Source: Brucella haematophila
Lineage (GTDB): Bacteria > Pseudomonadota > Alphaproteobacteria > Rhizobiales > Rhizobiaceae
Length of the DNA: 64,000 nt
Assembly (NCBI RefSeq): GCF_005938105.1
Contig: NZ_VCPE01000014.1
Location: 107,827-171,826 of the forward strand
Direction of reading: 5' to 3'
Part shown: piece by piece, positions 8,856 through 17,306 of the stretch
Position numbering within the stretch: the first letter of the stretch is position 1
Layout: the number at the start of each line of letters is the position of its first letter
Translations under genes and position numbers: made by a program
The notes under the pieces: model-generated
What the model was told of the DNA's origin: nothing
Seen by the model: only the letters and a program-made list of their open reading frames with translations
The model's database searches: none

Positions 8856-9413
8856 ATGACTGACGCCACCACGCGCTTCATCGTCATCAGCGGTGGCCCC
8901 GGATCGGGCAAAAGCACGCTGATCGATGCGCTCGAACAACGAGGTTTTGCGCGTACCATGGAAGCCGGGCGCGCCATCATTCAGGATCAGGTTGCCATAG
9001 GCGGCACGGCCTTACCCTGGGACGACCGCGCGCTGTTTGCCGAACTGATGTTGTCGTGGGAAATGCGGTCACATCGCTCGGCACAGCGCCACTCTGGGCC
9101 GGTCTTCTTTGATCGCGGTGTGCCGGATGTGATCGGCTATCTTTCGCTCTGCGGCTTGCCCGTGCCTTCGCATATGGAAGCGGCTGCGCAGCAGATTCGT
9201 TATAACAAAACGGTGTTTCTCGCCCCGCCATGGCCGGAGATTTTCGGGCAGGATGCCGAGCGCAAGCAGGATTTCGAAGAGGCCGTGCGAACATTCACAG
9301 CGATGGAAACAACCTATCGCCGGTTCGGATATGAAATCGCGCTCCTGCCGAAAGTTTCGGTCGAGGAGCGCGTTGAGTTCATTCTGACAAAAATGCCGTC
9401 AGTTGTCTTCTGA
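8856..9413 (+). CDS. AAA family ATPase (AAA_28-type P-loop NTPase)
   Basis: 185-residue soluble P-loop protein. Walker A GGPGSGKST at residues 13-21; the acidic VFFDRGVPDVIGYL segment is a Walker B-like or kinase-like motif near 83-96. The family resembles small nucleotide or kinase-like ATPases of unknown substrate. The start follows TTGAGGATTACCAA. Its 3' end overlaps the convergent pssA by 15 bases. The function cannot be given more precisely. Confidence 0.82.
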   Translation: MTDATTRFIVISGGPGSGKSTLIDALEQRGFARTMEAGRAIIQDQVAIGGTALPWDDRALFAELMLSWEMRSHRSAQRHSGPVFFDRGVPDVIGYLSLCGLPVPSHMEAAAQQIRYNKTVFLAPPWPEIFGQDAERKQDFEEAVRTFTAMETTYRRFGYEIALLPKVSVEERVEFILTKMPSVVF

Positions 9414-10262
9414 CGCAGACGGCTTTTCTTCTTCGCTATCGGTCGTCGGTTCTTCCGCGGCTTTACGATCCGCAGCCTCGCGGCGGTTCCATGCGGCAAG
9501 ACTGAACGGCAGGAAAGCCAGATAGGCCAGAGCCGTCAGGCTCAGCGTCTGCCATGTGAAGCTCATCAGGAACGCCACATAGACGACCACGCAAAGGATC
9601 AGCGGCATGACGATATCGCGGCGCACAAGACTGCCCGCCGATTTGCCGTTATAGACCGGCAGGCGGCTGACCAGCAGGAACGCGATGGCCACGGTATAAA
9701 TGGCAACGCCGAAGGCCAGCCCGCGCGAAGGCGTCAGGCCGAGGAAACCGAGATAAACCGGCAACAGCACCAGCATGGCGCCAGCGGGCGCAGGCACGCC
9801 GATGAAATAGTTGCTCTGCCAGGCAGGCCGGTTCGGGTCTTCCAGCATCACATTGAAACGCGCCAGACGAAGGCAACAGGCAATCGCATAGAGAAGACCG
9901 GCAATCCAGCCGAAGGAACGCGCCTGATCCAGCATGAATGCATAAAGCACCAATGCGGGTGCAACGCCGAAATTGACGATGTCGGCAAGTGAATCCATCT
10001 GCTCGCCGAATTTCGACGAGCCTTTCATCATGCGCGCGACACGACCGTCGATACCGTCGAGGAATGCTGCGACGAGCACCATGGCGACGGCCAGCTCAAA
10101 CCGGTTTTCGAAGGCAAGACGAATGCCGGTCAGACCGGCACAGATGGCCAGAACCGTGATGAGGTTCGGAACAACGATCCGCAGCGGTATCTGCGACAGC
10201 TTTGGGCCGCGGGATGAATCCACGCGGCCATTGGGCTCAAAAGGCGGAAAGGGTGTTCCCAT
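9399..10262 (-). CDS. pssA: CDP-diacylglycerol--serine O-phosphatidyltransferase
   Basis: Makes phosphatidylserine from CDP-diacylglycerol and serine in the inner membrane; Psd then decarboxylates it to phosphatidylethanolamine. 287 residues with multiple membrane segments. The CDP-alcohol phosphotransferase motif DGxxAR(x8)Gx3Dx3D is intact (D72, G73, A76, R77, G86, D90, D94). The C-terminal 30 residues are charged and low-complexity. It lies three bases after psd, with which it forms an operon. Confidence 0.95.
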   Translation of the reverse strand: MGTPFPPFEPNGRVDSSRGPKLSQIPLRIVVPNLITVLAICAGLTGIRLAFENRFELAVAMVLVAAFLDGIDGRVARMMKGSSKFGEQMDSLADIVNFGVAPALVLYAFMLDQARSFGWIAGLLYAIACCLRLARFNVMLEDPNRPAWQSNYFIGVPAPAGAMLVLLPVYLGFLGLTPSRGLAFGVAIYTVAIAFLLVSRLPVYNGKSAGSLVRRDIVMPLILCVVVYVAFLMSFTWQTLSLTALAYLAFLPFSLAAWNRREAADRKAAEEPTTDSEEEKPSASEDN

Positions 10263-10265
10263 GTT

Positions 10266-10964
10266 CTATGCAATCCGGACAACGGGTTCGCTGCGGTTGC
10301 TGCCGTAATCGGCAAGCACCGTTTCACCGGCAACAGCCGTCTGACCCACGGCAACGCGAACCGTCGCATCGGCAGGCAGATAAACGTCAACGCGGGAACC
10401 GAAGCGGATAAGGCCGAAACGCTCGCCAACCGACAGATCGTCATCCTGGCTCGACCAGCACACGATGCGGCGCGCTACCAGACCGGCGATCTGCACCACG
10501 CCGACTTTGCCATGCGGGCTTTCGATCAGAACACTGTTGCGTTCATTTTCGGTGCTCGCCTTGTCCAGTTCCGCATTGAGGAACTTGCCCGGACGATGCT
10601 GGACCTTGACGATCTGACCACGAACCGGCGAGCGGTTGATGTGCACGGAAAAGACATTCATGAACACGGAAACGCGCATCAGCGGCTCAAAGCCCAGATC
10701 AAGCTCCGCAGGCGGAATGGCCGGACCGACGAAAGAAACCTTGCCGTCAGCCGGGCTGATGACGAGATCGTCGTCCATCGGCGTCACGCGTTCGGGATCG
10801 CGGTAGAAATAGATGCACCAGACTGTGAGCACCATGCCGATCCAGAACAGCGGGTTCCACAACCAGCCAAGGATCAGCGAAACCACGAAGAAGCCCGCTA
10901 TGAACGGATAGCCTTCCCGGTGAATCGGCACGAAAGTGTTGCGGATAGTGTCAGTCAGGCTCAT
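10266..10964 (-). CDS. psd: Phosphatidylserine decarboxylase proenzyme
   Basis: Converts phosphatidylserine to phosphatidylethanolamine. 232 residues from the ATG at 10964 ([10 protein letters not shown]); an upstream ATG at 11006 lies in repeat DNA and was rejected. This is the short, proteobacterial type with an N-terminal membrane anchor (residues about 22-58). The self-cleavage site is Gly189-Ser190 within RFGSR, where Ser190 becomes the pyruvoyl group. The motifs SPADGKV and [10 protein letters not shown] are also present. It is the first gene of the psd-pssA pair. Confidence 0.95.
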   Translation of the reverse strand: MSLTDTIRNTFVPIHREGYPFIAGFFVVSLILGWLWNPLFWIGMVLTVWCIYFYRDPERVTPMDDDLVISPADGKVSFVGPAIPPAELDLGFEPLMRVSVFMNVFSVHINRSPVRGQIVKVQHRPGKFLNAELDKASTENERNSVLIESPHGKVGVVQIAGLVARRIVCWSSQDDDLSVGERFGLIRFGSRVDVYLPADATVRVAVGQTAVAGETVLADYGSNRSEPVVRIA

Positions 10965-10980
10965 CGCTTGTTCCTCGTAT

Positions 10981-11087
10981 TTAGAGCGCATCCGATCTGG
11001 CTTCACCAGACCGGCACTCTAAATCGTTGCTCGGGCCGCATTTATGCGACGCCAAATGTTCCCATTTGGCTGCACAACGCTTTAGCC
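10981..11087. repeat. Intergenic modular repeat element, hairpin type
   Basis: A TAGAGCG...CACTCTA hairpin (10982-11022) is followed by inverted segments including GCCAAATG/CATTTGGC (11051-11070) and ends in GCTTTAGC. It lies between psd and the convergent-side end of the ABC exporter. It resembles the other bipartite elements in the window. Confidence 0.6.
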
Positions 11088-11158
11088 GTATGTAGCGCAT
11101 GACTCCCGGAATCTCAAAATGCATTTCGCAATTTATGCACGACTGTCAGGTGCCGTGA

Positions 11159-13045
11159 TCACTCCGCCGCAGGGGTTCCGCGCACAACCACGCCCATATC
11201 GTCGCTCTCGCGAACCTGACGCAGGCGCTCTTCGGCTTCGTCGGCCTCACGCTGGCGATCCCACATCGAGGCATAAAGCCCCTTGTGCTTCAGAAGCTGA
11301 CGATGCGTGCCGCGCTCGGCGATCAAACCGTCCTTGAGCACGATGATTTCATCCGCACCGATGACTGTCGAAAGACGGTGCGCTATAACCAGTGTCGTGC
11401 GGCCGCGGCTGACAATATCCAGCGCCGACTGGATTTCCTGCTCAGTCGCCGTGTCCAGCGCCGAGGTCGCTTCATCGAGGATCAGGATCGGCGGTGCTTT
11501 CAGGATCGTGCGTGCGATCGCGACGCGCTGCTTTTCACCGCCTGAAAGCTTCAGCCCGCGCTCACCGACCATAGCCTTGTAGCCATCCGGCAGATGCTGG
11601 ATGAAACGGGAAATCTGCGCCATTTCAGCCGCCTTCTCCACCTCTTCCTCGGTCGCATCGGTGCGGCCATAGCGAATATTATAGGCGATGGTGTCGTTGA
11701 ACAGCACCGTATCCTGCGGAACCATGCCGATGACCTTGCGCAGGCTTTCCTGCGTCACGTCACGCACGTCCTGCCCGTCAATGGTCACCGAGCCCGACTG
11801 GATATCGTAGAAGCGGAACAGCAGCCGCGAAATCGTGGACTTGCCCGCGCCCGAAGGCCCGACAATCGCCACCGTCTTGCCTGCCGGAACCTCGAAGCTG
11901 ATGCCCTTGAGGATCGGACGGTTGGAATCATAGGCAAAGTGCACGTCGTCAAAGCGGATTGCGCCCTTGTCGACCTGCAGCGGCTTGGCGCCCGGCTTGT
12001 CGCTCACTTCCTGCTTCACGTCGAGCAGGTCGAACATCTGTTCGATATCAGTCAGCCCCTGACGGATTTCGCGATAGATGAAACCGATGAAGTTGAGCGG
12101 AATGGAAAGCTGCATCAACAGCGCATTGATGAACACGAAGTCGCCGATGGATTGCGTTCCGGCGCGCACTTCCAGTGCCGACATGACCATGACAATCGCC
12201 ATGCCCACGCCGAAGATCACCGCCTGACCGAAGTTCAGCCAGCCGAGCGAGGTCCAGGTCTGGGTCGCAGCCTTTTCATAACGCGCCATCGAAGCATCGA
12301 AGCGCTTGGCTTCCATCGTCTCATTGCCGAAATACTTCACCGTTTCGAAGTTCAGCAGGGAGTCGATAGCCTTGGTATTGGCGTCCGTATCGGAATCGTT
12401 CATCTCGCGGCGGATGTTGATGCGCCAGTCGCTCGCCTTGATCGTGAACCACGTATAGAACCACACCGTCGCCGCCACGACCACCAGATAGGAAATGCCG
12501 TAGGAGACCGCGAAAATCACCGCCGTCATTGCAAATTCCAGAATGGTCGGCAGCGTGTTGAGAATGGTGAAGCGGACGATGGTTTCGATGCCCTTCGTGC
12601 CGCGCTCGATCACGCGTGACAGACCGCCCGTGCGCCGCTCAAGATGAAAGCGCAGCGAAAGCTGGTGCATATGCACGAATGTGCGATAGGCAAGCTGGCG
12701 CACCGCATATTGGCCGACACTGGCGAACAAGGCGTCGCGCAGCTGGTTGAGACCGGCCTGCACGATCCTCGATCCGTTATAGGCCACCACGAGCATGACC
12801 GCACCGGTCAGGAAAAGCGGCACATAGCCCGGCGCATGCAACTGTCCGTTCAGCGCATTCGTCGCCCATTTGAAGAAATAGGGCACGAGAATGAGAACGA
12901 TCTTCGAAATGACCAGATAGAACGTTGCCCATACCACACGCATGCGCAGGTCCGGCCTGTCCTCGGGCCACATATAGGGCCAGAGATTGCGCAGTGTCTT
13001 GAATGTTTCGCCGGATTCGGCAGAAACCGTTTTAGAGGAGCTCAT
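11159..13045 (-). CDS. Atm1-type ABC exporter, fused permease and ATPase
   Basis: 628-residue half-transporter that would dimerise in the inner membrane. The transmembrane domain spans residues about 35-330 with six helices. In the nucleotide-binding domain, Walker A GPSGAGKST is at 396-404, Q-loop Q444, signature LSGGEKQ 500-506, Walker B LILDEA 521-526 and H-loop H556. The N-terminal LWPYMWPEDRPDLRMRV segment and overall pattern match the Atm1/ABCB7/HMT1 group, whose bacterial members export glutathione conjugates or metal-glutathione complexes. An ArsR gene with sensor-like cysteines begins 21 bases upstream of its start, suggesting metal-inducible expression. Substrate is inferred only. 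Confidence 0.93.
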   Translation of the reverse strand: MSSSKTVSAESGETFKTLRNLWPYMWPEDRPDLRMRVVWATFYLVISKIVLILVPYFFKWATNALNGQLHAPGYVPLFLTGAVMLVVAYNGSRIVQAGLNQLRDALFASVGQYAVRQLAYRTFVHMHQLSLRFHLERRTGGLSRVIERGTKGIETIVRFTILNTLPTILEFAMTAVIFAVSYGISYLVVVAATVWFYTWFTIKASDWRINIRREMNDSDTDANTKAIDSLLNFETVKYFGNETMEAKRFDASMARYEKAATQTWTSLGWLNFGQAVIFGVGMAIVMVMSALEVRAGTQSIGDFVFINALLMQLSIPLNFIGFIYREIRQGLTDIEQMFDLLDVKQEVSDKPGAKPLQVDKGAIRFDDVHFAYDSNRPILKGISFEVPAGKTVAIVGPSGAGKSTISRLLFRFYDIQSGSVTIDGQDVRDVTQESLRKVIGMVPQDTVLFNDTIAYNIRYGRTDATEEEVEKAAEMAQISRFIQHLPDGYKAMVGERGLKLSGGEKQRVAIARTILKAPPILILDEATSALDTATEQEIQSALDIVSRGRTTLVIAHRLSTVIGADEIIVLKDGLIAERGTHRQLLKHKGLYASMWDRQREADEAEERLRQVRESDDMGVVVRGTPAAE

Positions 13046-13066
13046 CAGGCGTTCTTTCGGGTCAGA

Positions 13067-13405
13067 TCATAACGTGCAACAACCACCGGCGAATGCGGCA
13101 AGGTGGGTGCGAATGGCATTGATTTGCTGCCAGTTGACGCTGTAGCGCGAGGACTGGCGTTCGGGTCGATAGTCGATCAGCCTTGCGGTCACGAGAACCT
13201 TCAAATGCTGGGAAACGGTGGATTGGGCGAGATCAAGCCTGCCGACAATATCCTTGCAGCAGCAGGCGTCCTCAAGGATCAGTTGCCGTAAAATGGCGAT
13301 ACGCACCGGGTGACCCAGCGCGGCATAAATCCGCGCGGCATCCTCGTCGCCTTTCGCCATCGAGCCAAGATCGGCTGCGGCCTGATCATTCAGGGAAATC
13401 TTCAT
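13067..13405 (-). CDS. ArsR family metal-sensing transcriptional regulator
   Basis: 112-residue winged-helix repressor. The recognition helix is near residues 57-72 ([13 protein letters not shown]). Three adjacent cysteines (C48, C49, C50) lie where ArsR and CadC carry the alpha-3 metal ligands, and there is a C-terminal Cys pair (C109, C110). It probably releases DNA on binding a thiophilic metal or metalloid. It is co-directional with the Atm1-type exporter 21 bases downstream. A perfect palindrome abuts its start codon, leaving no Shine-Dalgarno, so the message may be leaderless and autoregulated. Confidence 0.92.
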   Translation of the reverse strand: MKISLNDQAAADLGSMAKGDEDAARIYAALGHPVRIAILRQLILEDACCCKDIVGRLDLAQSTVSQHLKVLVTARLIDYRPERQSSRYSVNWQQINAIRTHLAAFAGGCCTL

Positions 13406-13424
13406 CGTATATCGACGATATACG
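13406..13424. promoter_or_regulatory. Perfect palindrome, probable ArsR operator
   Basis: CGTATATCGACGATATACG: nine-base arms around one central base, directly adjoining the ArsR ATG. In the gene's orientation a TTGTGC hexamer lies upstream, 17 bases from a TATCGT inside the palindrome. Binding by the ArsR protein would therefore cover the -10 region (inference). Confidence 0.75.
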
Positions 13425-13445
13425 ATTATGCCTTAAAGCACAAGA

Positions 13446-13479
13446 TTTCGCGGCGTCTTTTCCAAAAAACGCCGCGAAA
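13446..13479. repeat. Long hairpin upstream of ArsR gene
   Basis: Eleven-base perfect arms TTTCGCGGCGT/ACGCCGCGAAA, extendable through a T-rich/A-rich loop. It lies between the ArsR promoter and the LysM gene; its role is unknown, and it has no T-run on either side. Confidence 0.55.
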
Positions 13480-13648
13480 GTAAAAACAAGCTATCGTGAT
13501 TATTGAGTAGCACTACAATTGCAAATTCGTCAGGCCGTGGCGAAACGAGTGATTTTCGAGCGCAGGAGCATAGGAAATTGCTCGTTGCAGACCGGCATCA
13601 CAAAGAACGCAACTGTAGTGGTAGAGCGGAACCTGATCAGTTCTGCGG

Positions 13649-14905
13649 TTACTGTGTCTGGCGCTGCACTTCCTCGTCGCCCAGAGGCTCCTTCGGCATG
13701 TGGAACACCTGCCCCGGCCAGATAAGGTCAGGGTTTTTGATCTGCTCACGATTGGCAAGATAGATGGTCGTGTAGCGGGTGCCCTTGCCATAGGCGCGCT
13801 TGGAAATCGTCCACAGATTGTCGCCACGGCGGATGATCACCGAACCATCAACCTTCTGCAGCGCGGCCTTGTCCTCTGCGCCTGCCTCTGCCGTACCGCC
13901 GCTTGCGGGAGCGACTGCCGAAATATTGGCGCCAGCCTCGCGACGGAACGGCACGCGCGCCGTTGCGATGACACGGTTTGCATTGTCGAGAAGATCGGCG
14001 CGAATGATGTAATCGGCCACGGCAAGCGGCTGTTTGCTCTGCACGAGGAAACGGCCTTCCGGCGTAACAGTGCTGGAGCCGATCAAAATATCATTGGCAT
14101 GGACGATCACGCGGTTTCCGCCCTTGGCATTGCCCGCCACGAAGATGGCGTCGCCTTCGATTTCCACAGCCTCGATCGCAATCGGCAGTTCTTCGGCAGG
14201 CTTGGCCTGCGAGGCCCCGCCGTCGCTCGGCGCTGTTGCAGCACCCGTCGCATTGTCTGTCGGTTGCGCCGGTGCAGTTTCGGGCTTGGTGATCAGACGA
14301 CTTGCTTCGCCCGGTTCTTCAACCAGCGCCAGAACCTGTCCGCCTTTTGAATCCGGCACGGAGACGATGGCCGTCTGGGCAGACGTGGCAACCTTGTCCT
14401 GCCCCGAGGCGCGCAGCACGAGCTGATGATCGCCCGGCTTCAGCGGCTGGTCCAGCACCACGACGAAATCGCCATTGACGCCTGCCTTGGCTTTGCCCAC
14501 GACACTCGCACCAGCCACGACTTCCACATCCGAATTCGGCATGGCCTTGCCGGCAATCACCACGGAACCATCCGGCTCTACGCGCAAGAGGTCGAAGATC
14601 GGCGTCTGGTGCTGCTGTTCCGGCTCAGCGGCGGCCTGATCGGCGGGGGCCGTCGGCTTGTCAGCCTTTGGCGCAGCCTCGGCAGATTGCGCGGGCTTTG
14701 GTGCCTCTGGCGTCGATGCTGATGGTGTCTCTGTCTGAGGCGCTTGCGGCTGAGCAGCCTGCTGTGCGCCGCCGGAAGCGGCGGGCGCGGAAACACCAGC
14801 CTTGGGTGTTTCCGGCTCTGTCTTCTTTGCATTCCAGTAAAGGCCAAGCCCGACAATCACGGCCAGCAGGCCAGCGCCGAGCAATCCAAAGCTATTCTTC
14901 TGCAT
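13649..14905 (-). CDS. LysM peptidoglycan-binding protein with N-terminal membrane anchor
   Basis: 418 residues. One N-terminal hydrophobic segment (residues 6-24) anchors or exports the protein. A Pro/Ala/Glu-rich linker follows to about residue 95. The middle part (about 100-345) contains Ig-like repeats around VIAGKAMPNSDVEVVAG and IFVAGNAKGGNRVIV. A C-terminal LysM domain lies at 357-405 (RRGDNLWTISKRAYG ... PDLIWPGQVFHMP). This architecture is common in Rhizobiales and suggests a cell-wall-associated protein. No hydrolase domain was seen. The specific role is unknown. Confidence 0.9.
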   Translation of the reverse strand: MQKNSFGLLGAGLLAVIVGLGLYWNAKKTEPETPKAGVSAPAASGGAQQAAQPQAPQTETPSASTPEAPKPAQSAEAAPKADKPTAPADQAAAEPEQQHQTPIFDLLRVEPDGSVVIAGKAMPNSDVEVVAGASVVGKAKAGVNGDFVVVLDQPLKPGDHQLVLRASGQDKVATSAQTAIVSVPDSKGGQVLALVEEPGEASRLITKPETAPAQPTDNATGAATAPSDGGASQAKPAEELPIAIEAVEIEGDAIFVAGNAKGGNRVIVHANDILIGSSTVTPEGRFLVQSKQPLAVADYIIRADLLDNANRVIATARVPFRREAGANISAVAPASGGTAEAGAEDKAALQKVDGSVIIRRGDNLWTISKRAYGKGTRYTTIYLANREQIKNPDLIWPGQVFHMPKEPLGDEEVQRQTQ

Positions 14906-14933
14906 TTCGTTCCGAGACCCACGCCAGAGATTA

Positions 14934-15090
14934 GCGCGTTTCCAGTTAAAACGAAGACGTTGAAACCGCGCTATCTATTTTTCTGCGCATTTCCGAACGC
15001 AAAACCGCTTCGCACTTTTGCTGGAAATGCAAACTCTTCCTCTGTCGCATTACCCAACGCAAAACCGCTTCGCACTTTTGCTGGAAATGC
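14934..15090. repeat. Modular repeat element with duplicated core
   Basis: A hairpin module at 14934-14973 (AGCGCGTTT ... AAACCGCGCT) is followed by CTATTTTTCTGCGCA and then two copies of the type A core at 14995-15030 and 15055-15090. The copies share ACGCAAAACCGCTTCGCAC plus TTTTGCTGGAAATGC and are 60 bases apart. It lies upstream of the LysM gene. Confidence 0.85.
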
Positions 15091-15179
15091 TCATTAGAAT
15101 GGGTTTATAGCTTTTGGCTTCCCCCCACAACAAATCTGCACTGAATTAGCAAAAGGTACGAGGTTTTTTCTTAGCTTGC

Positions 15180-15551
15180 TTATTGTTCTGCACAGCTTGT
15201 GGGCTTTTCCTGTTCCGGGTCGTCCATGAGGTTGTAAAGACTGGCCTCCTGGCCCTTTGTCCACCAGATATAAACGCCGCCCGCATATTTCGCGCCGGAA
15301 CCGGACAACACATTGGAAGCGATGACGGTTTCATCGTCCAGCTCAAGCTCTGCAAGCGAAATGTCACCGGCATTGTAATAGGTTACGGACACGTCCTTTT
15401 CGCCGCATTTATAGAGGACGGAATTGGTCGTCACCGCCGTATCGTCCGGCAATTTGATGGTGATTTCAGCGGCCGACGCCGCCGATGCGGTCAGGGACAG
15501 CGCAAAAAGCGCAACGGACAGTTTTACTGAAGACAACATTTTCAAATTCAC
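15180..15551 (-). CDS. MliC/PliC family lysozyme inhibitor
   Basis: 123 residues with a signal peptide (about 1-27, ending ASA). The MliC domain follows: YKCGEKDVSVTYYN at about 47-60 and the inhibitory-loop-like stretch ASNVLSGSGAKYAGG. C49 and C120 may form a disulfide. There is no lipobox, so it is the periplasmic (PliC) type; a Brucella PliC is known to inhibit c-type lysozyme and protect the cell wall from host lysozyme. A second in-frame ATG at 15539 is possible. It is apparently monocistronic. Confidence 0.88.
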   Translation of the reverse strand: MNLKMLSSVKLSVALFALSLTASAASAAEITIKLPDDTAVTTNSVLYKCGEKDVSVTYYNAGDISLAELELDDETVIASNVLSGSGAKYAGGVYIWWTKGQEASLYNLMDDPEQEKPTSCAEQ

Positions 15552-15678
15552 TCCAATTTGATTTGCAAAATAAGACTTAGATTACAGGCCCTGAATGTAC
15601 AGGACATGAACGGATTTTACGGCACTGCGGCGTGACGCCCGACTTGACGCTCACGCATCAAAAGCCCAAAAAAGCACT

Positions 15679-16281
15679 ATGTCTGAGATTCGATCCATTT
15701 GCGTTTATTGCGGCTCTTCCATGGGCCAGAACCCCATCTATCGCGAAGCTGGCCTTGCCCTTGGCCGCTCCATCGCCGAGCATGGCCTGCGCCTTGTCTA
15801 TGGCGGCGGCACAAGAGGCATCATGGGTGCGGTGTCGCAGGGCGTGATGGAAGCTGGTGGCGAAGTCACCGGCATCATCCCGACCTTCCTGCTCGACAAG
15901 GAAGCGAGCCTCGAAAAGGCGGAACAGCTGACAGAGTTGGTCGTCGTCGGCGATATGCACGAGCGCAAGCACCTGATGTTCCAGAAGTCGGATGCGTTCG
16001 TCACCCTGCCAGGCGGCATCGGCACCGTCGAGGAAATCGTGGAGATGATGACCTGGGCGCAGCTCGGCAAGCATCGCAAGCCAATGGTTTTCGCCAATAT
16101 CAACAATTTCTGGCAGCCCATGCTGTCGCTGCTCGACCATATGCGCGCGGAAGGTTTTCTTCATACCGCCCATCAGGTGCAGCCGCTGGTGATCGACAAA
16201 GCGGAAGACATTGTGCCCGCCATCCTCGCCGCCAATGGTAAGCCGCGCGAAGGTGATCCGGAAATCATCGAGAAGATGTAA
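15679..16281 (+). CDS. LOG family protein (TIGR00730 Rossmann fold)
   Basis: 200 residues. Motifs are YGGGTRGIMG (41-50) and PGGIGTVEE (111-119), the nucleotide-binding and catalytic signature of LONELY GUY phosphoribohydrolases. These release free bases from nucleoside 5'-monophosphates, such as cytokinin ribotides in plants and AMP in bacteria. M98-F101 with E95/R96/K97 supplies the usual RK catalytic region. The gene is followed by a good terminator. The physiological substrate in this organism is not known. Confidence 0.93.
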   Translation: MSEIRSICVYCGSSMGQNPIYREAGLALGRSIAEHGLRLVYGGGTRGIMGAVSQGVMEAGGEVTGIIPTFLLDKEASLEKAEQLTELVVVGDMHERKHLMFQKSDAFVTLPGGIGTVEEIVEMMTWAQLGKHRKPMVFANINNFWQPMLSLLDHMRAEGFLHTAHQVQPLVIDKAEDIVPAILAANGKPREGDPEIIEKM

Positions 16282-16325
16282 GCCCTGCCCTCGCGAGAGC
16301 AGCTTTCTTGTTCGTTACGCATTGA

Positions 16326-16358
16326 ACCATCTGTACCGCCGTACAGGTGGTTTTTTGT
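16326..16358 (+). terminator. Terminator after the LOG gene
   Basis: Ten-base stem CCATCTGTAC/GTACAGGTGG (one T-G pair) with a CGCC loop, then six T residues. Confidence 0.9.
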
Positions 16359-16429
16359 TGTTTGCGCGCCGTTGTCTCTCCACCGCTGCCCTTGCGATAA
16401 GCGGCTGGCCATGCCACATTGAAAAACGT

Positions 16430-16486
16430 TCAACCATATGGTTGACTATTATCCTGAATGACGTATATTCAACCTTACGGGTGAAT
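16430..16486. promoter_or_regulatory. Promoter with two ArsR-type operators before ArsR-AHSA1
   Basis: Perfect palindrome TCAACCATATGGTTGA at 16430-16445, and an imperfect ATTCAACC-TTAC-GGGTGAAT at 16467-16486, which ends two bases before the start codon. Between and overlapping them are TTGACT (16442-16447) and TATATT (16464-16469) with 16-base spacing, a plausible sigma-70 promoter. The two operators would cover the -35 and the -10/start. Confidence 0.75.
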
Positions 16487-16487
16487 A

Positions 16488-16823
16488 ATGAACGATGATG
16501 CTCTGTCACATATTCTCAAAGCCGTCGGAGACGTTACGCGACGGCATATCTTGACGCTCCTCGTACAGGAGGGCGCTTCAAGAGTGACTGCGCTCGCCGC
16601 TCATTTCGACATGTCGCTCAACTCTGTCTCCAAGCACATCAAGGTGCTTGAGGAGGCAGGGTTGGTCACCCGCAAGACTTTGGGCCGCGAGCATTTCATT
16701 GCCGCCGAACTGGAACCGGTACGGGAAGTGGAGAACTGGTTCGCGGAACTGAAGTCTGTCTGGGAACTGCGCCTGACGGCGCTGGAGGATGTACTCGTTT
16801 CAAAGGAACAGGAAAATGAGTGA
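16488..16823 (+). CDS. ArsR family helix-turn-helix repressor
   Basis: 111 residues of winged-helix fold. The recognition helix is near residues 43-58 (FDMSLNSVSKHIKVLEEAG). There are no metal-binding cysteines, unlike the ArsR protein at 13.1-13.4 kb. It overlaps the downstream AHSA1 gene by eight bases. This ArsR plus SRPBCC arrangement recurs in bacteria and is usually an autorepressed operon responding to an organic or stress signal. The operator-like palindromes sit directly before its start. Confidence 0.93.
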   Translation: MNDDALSHILKAVGDVTRRHILTLLVQEGASRVTALAAHFDMSLNSVSKHIKVLEEAGLVTRKTLGREHFIAAELEPVREVENWFAELKSVWELRLTALEDVLVSKEQENE

Positions 16824-17244
16824 GCTTGAACTGACAGTCAATCGCAGGATCGCCGCTCCACGGGAGAAGGTTTTCAACGCATGGCTCTCGCCGGTGACGC
16901 TGGCGAAATTCATGCGCGCATCAAGCGACAGCACCGGTCCGTCCGATGTCAGCACGGATGCGGTGAAAGGCGGCCGCTTTTCCATTTTGATGCATATGGT
17001 CGATCGCGACGTGCCGCATTCGGGCACCTATCTGGAAATCGATCCGCATTCGCGTTTGGCGTTCACGTGGAATTCGCCGCATTCGCTGGATGACAGCGTG
17101 GTAACGATCGACCTGAAGGAAGTGGACCCGAACACCACGGACATCACGCTGAAACAGGTCAAATTCCGCAGCCCCGAAGCACGCGACGGACACATCAAGG
17201 GCTGGAGCGTCATTCTGACGAATTTCGACGGACTGGCCAACTGA
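16816..17244 (+). CDS. SRPBCC (AHSA1-like) domain protein
   Basis: 142 residues from the ATG at 16816, which follows AAAGGAACAGG and overlaps the ArsR stop. The N-terminal VNRRIAAPREKVFNAWLSP and C-terminal ARDGHIKGWSVILTNFDGLA segments are typical of the AHSA1/START-like hydrophobic-pocket fold. It probably binds a small hydrophobic ligand; no catalytic activity can be inferred. It is the second gene of the ArsR operon and is followed by a terminator shared with the convergent DsbB-like gene. Confidence 0.92.
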   Translation: MSELELTVNRRIAAPREKVFNAWLSPVTLAKFMRASSDSTGPSDVSTDAVKGGRFSILMHMVDRDVPHSGTYLEIDPHSRLAFTWNSPHSLDDSVVTIDLKEVDPNTTDITLKQVKFRSPEARDGHIKGWSVILTNFDGLAN

Positions 17245-17260
17245 CCCTGCCGATAGAAAT

Positions 17261-17292
17261 AAAAATGCCGGGCGCTTTGCCCGGCATTTTGT
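17261..17292. terminator. Bidirectional terminator between AHSA1 and DsbB-like genes
   Basis: Twelve-base stem AAAATGCCGGGC/GCCCGGCATTTT with a GCTTT loop; A-rich on one side and T-rich on the other. Confidence 0.9.
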
Positions 17293-17306
17293 TCGTGCGG
17301 ATAGCA

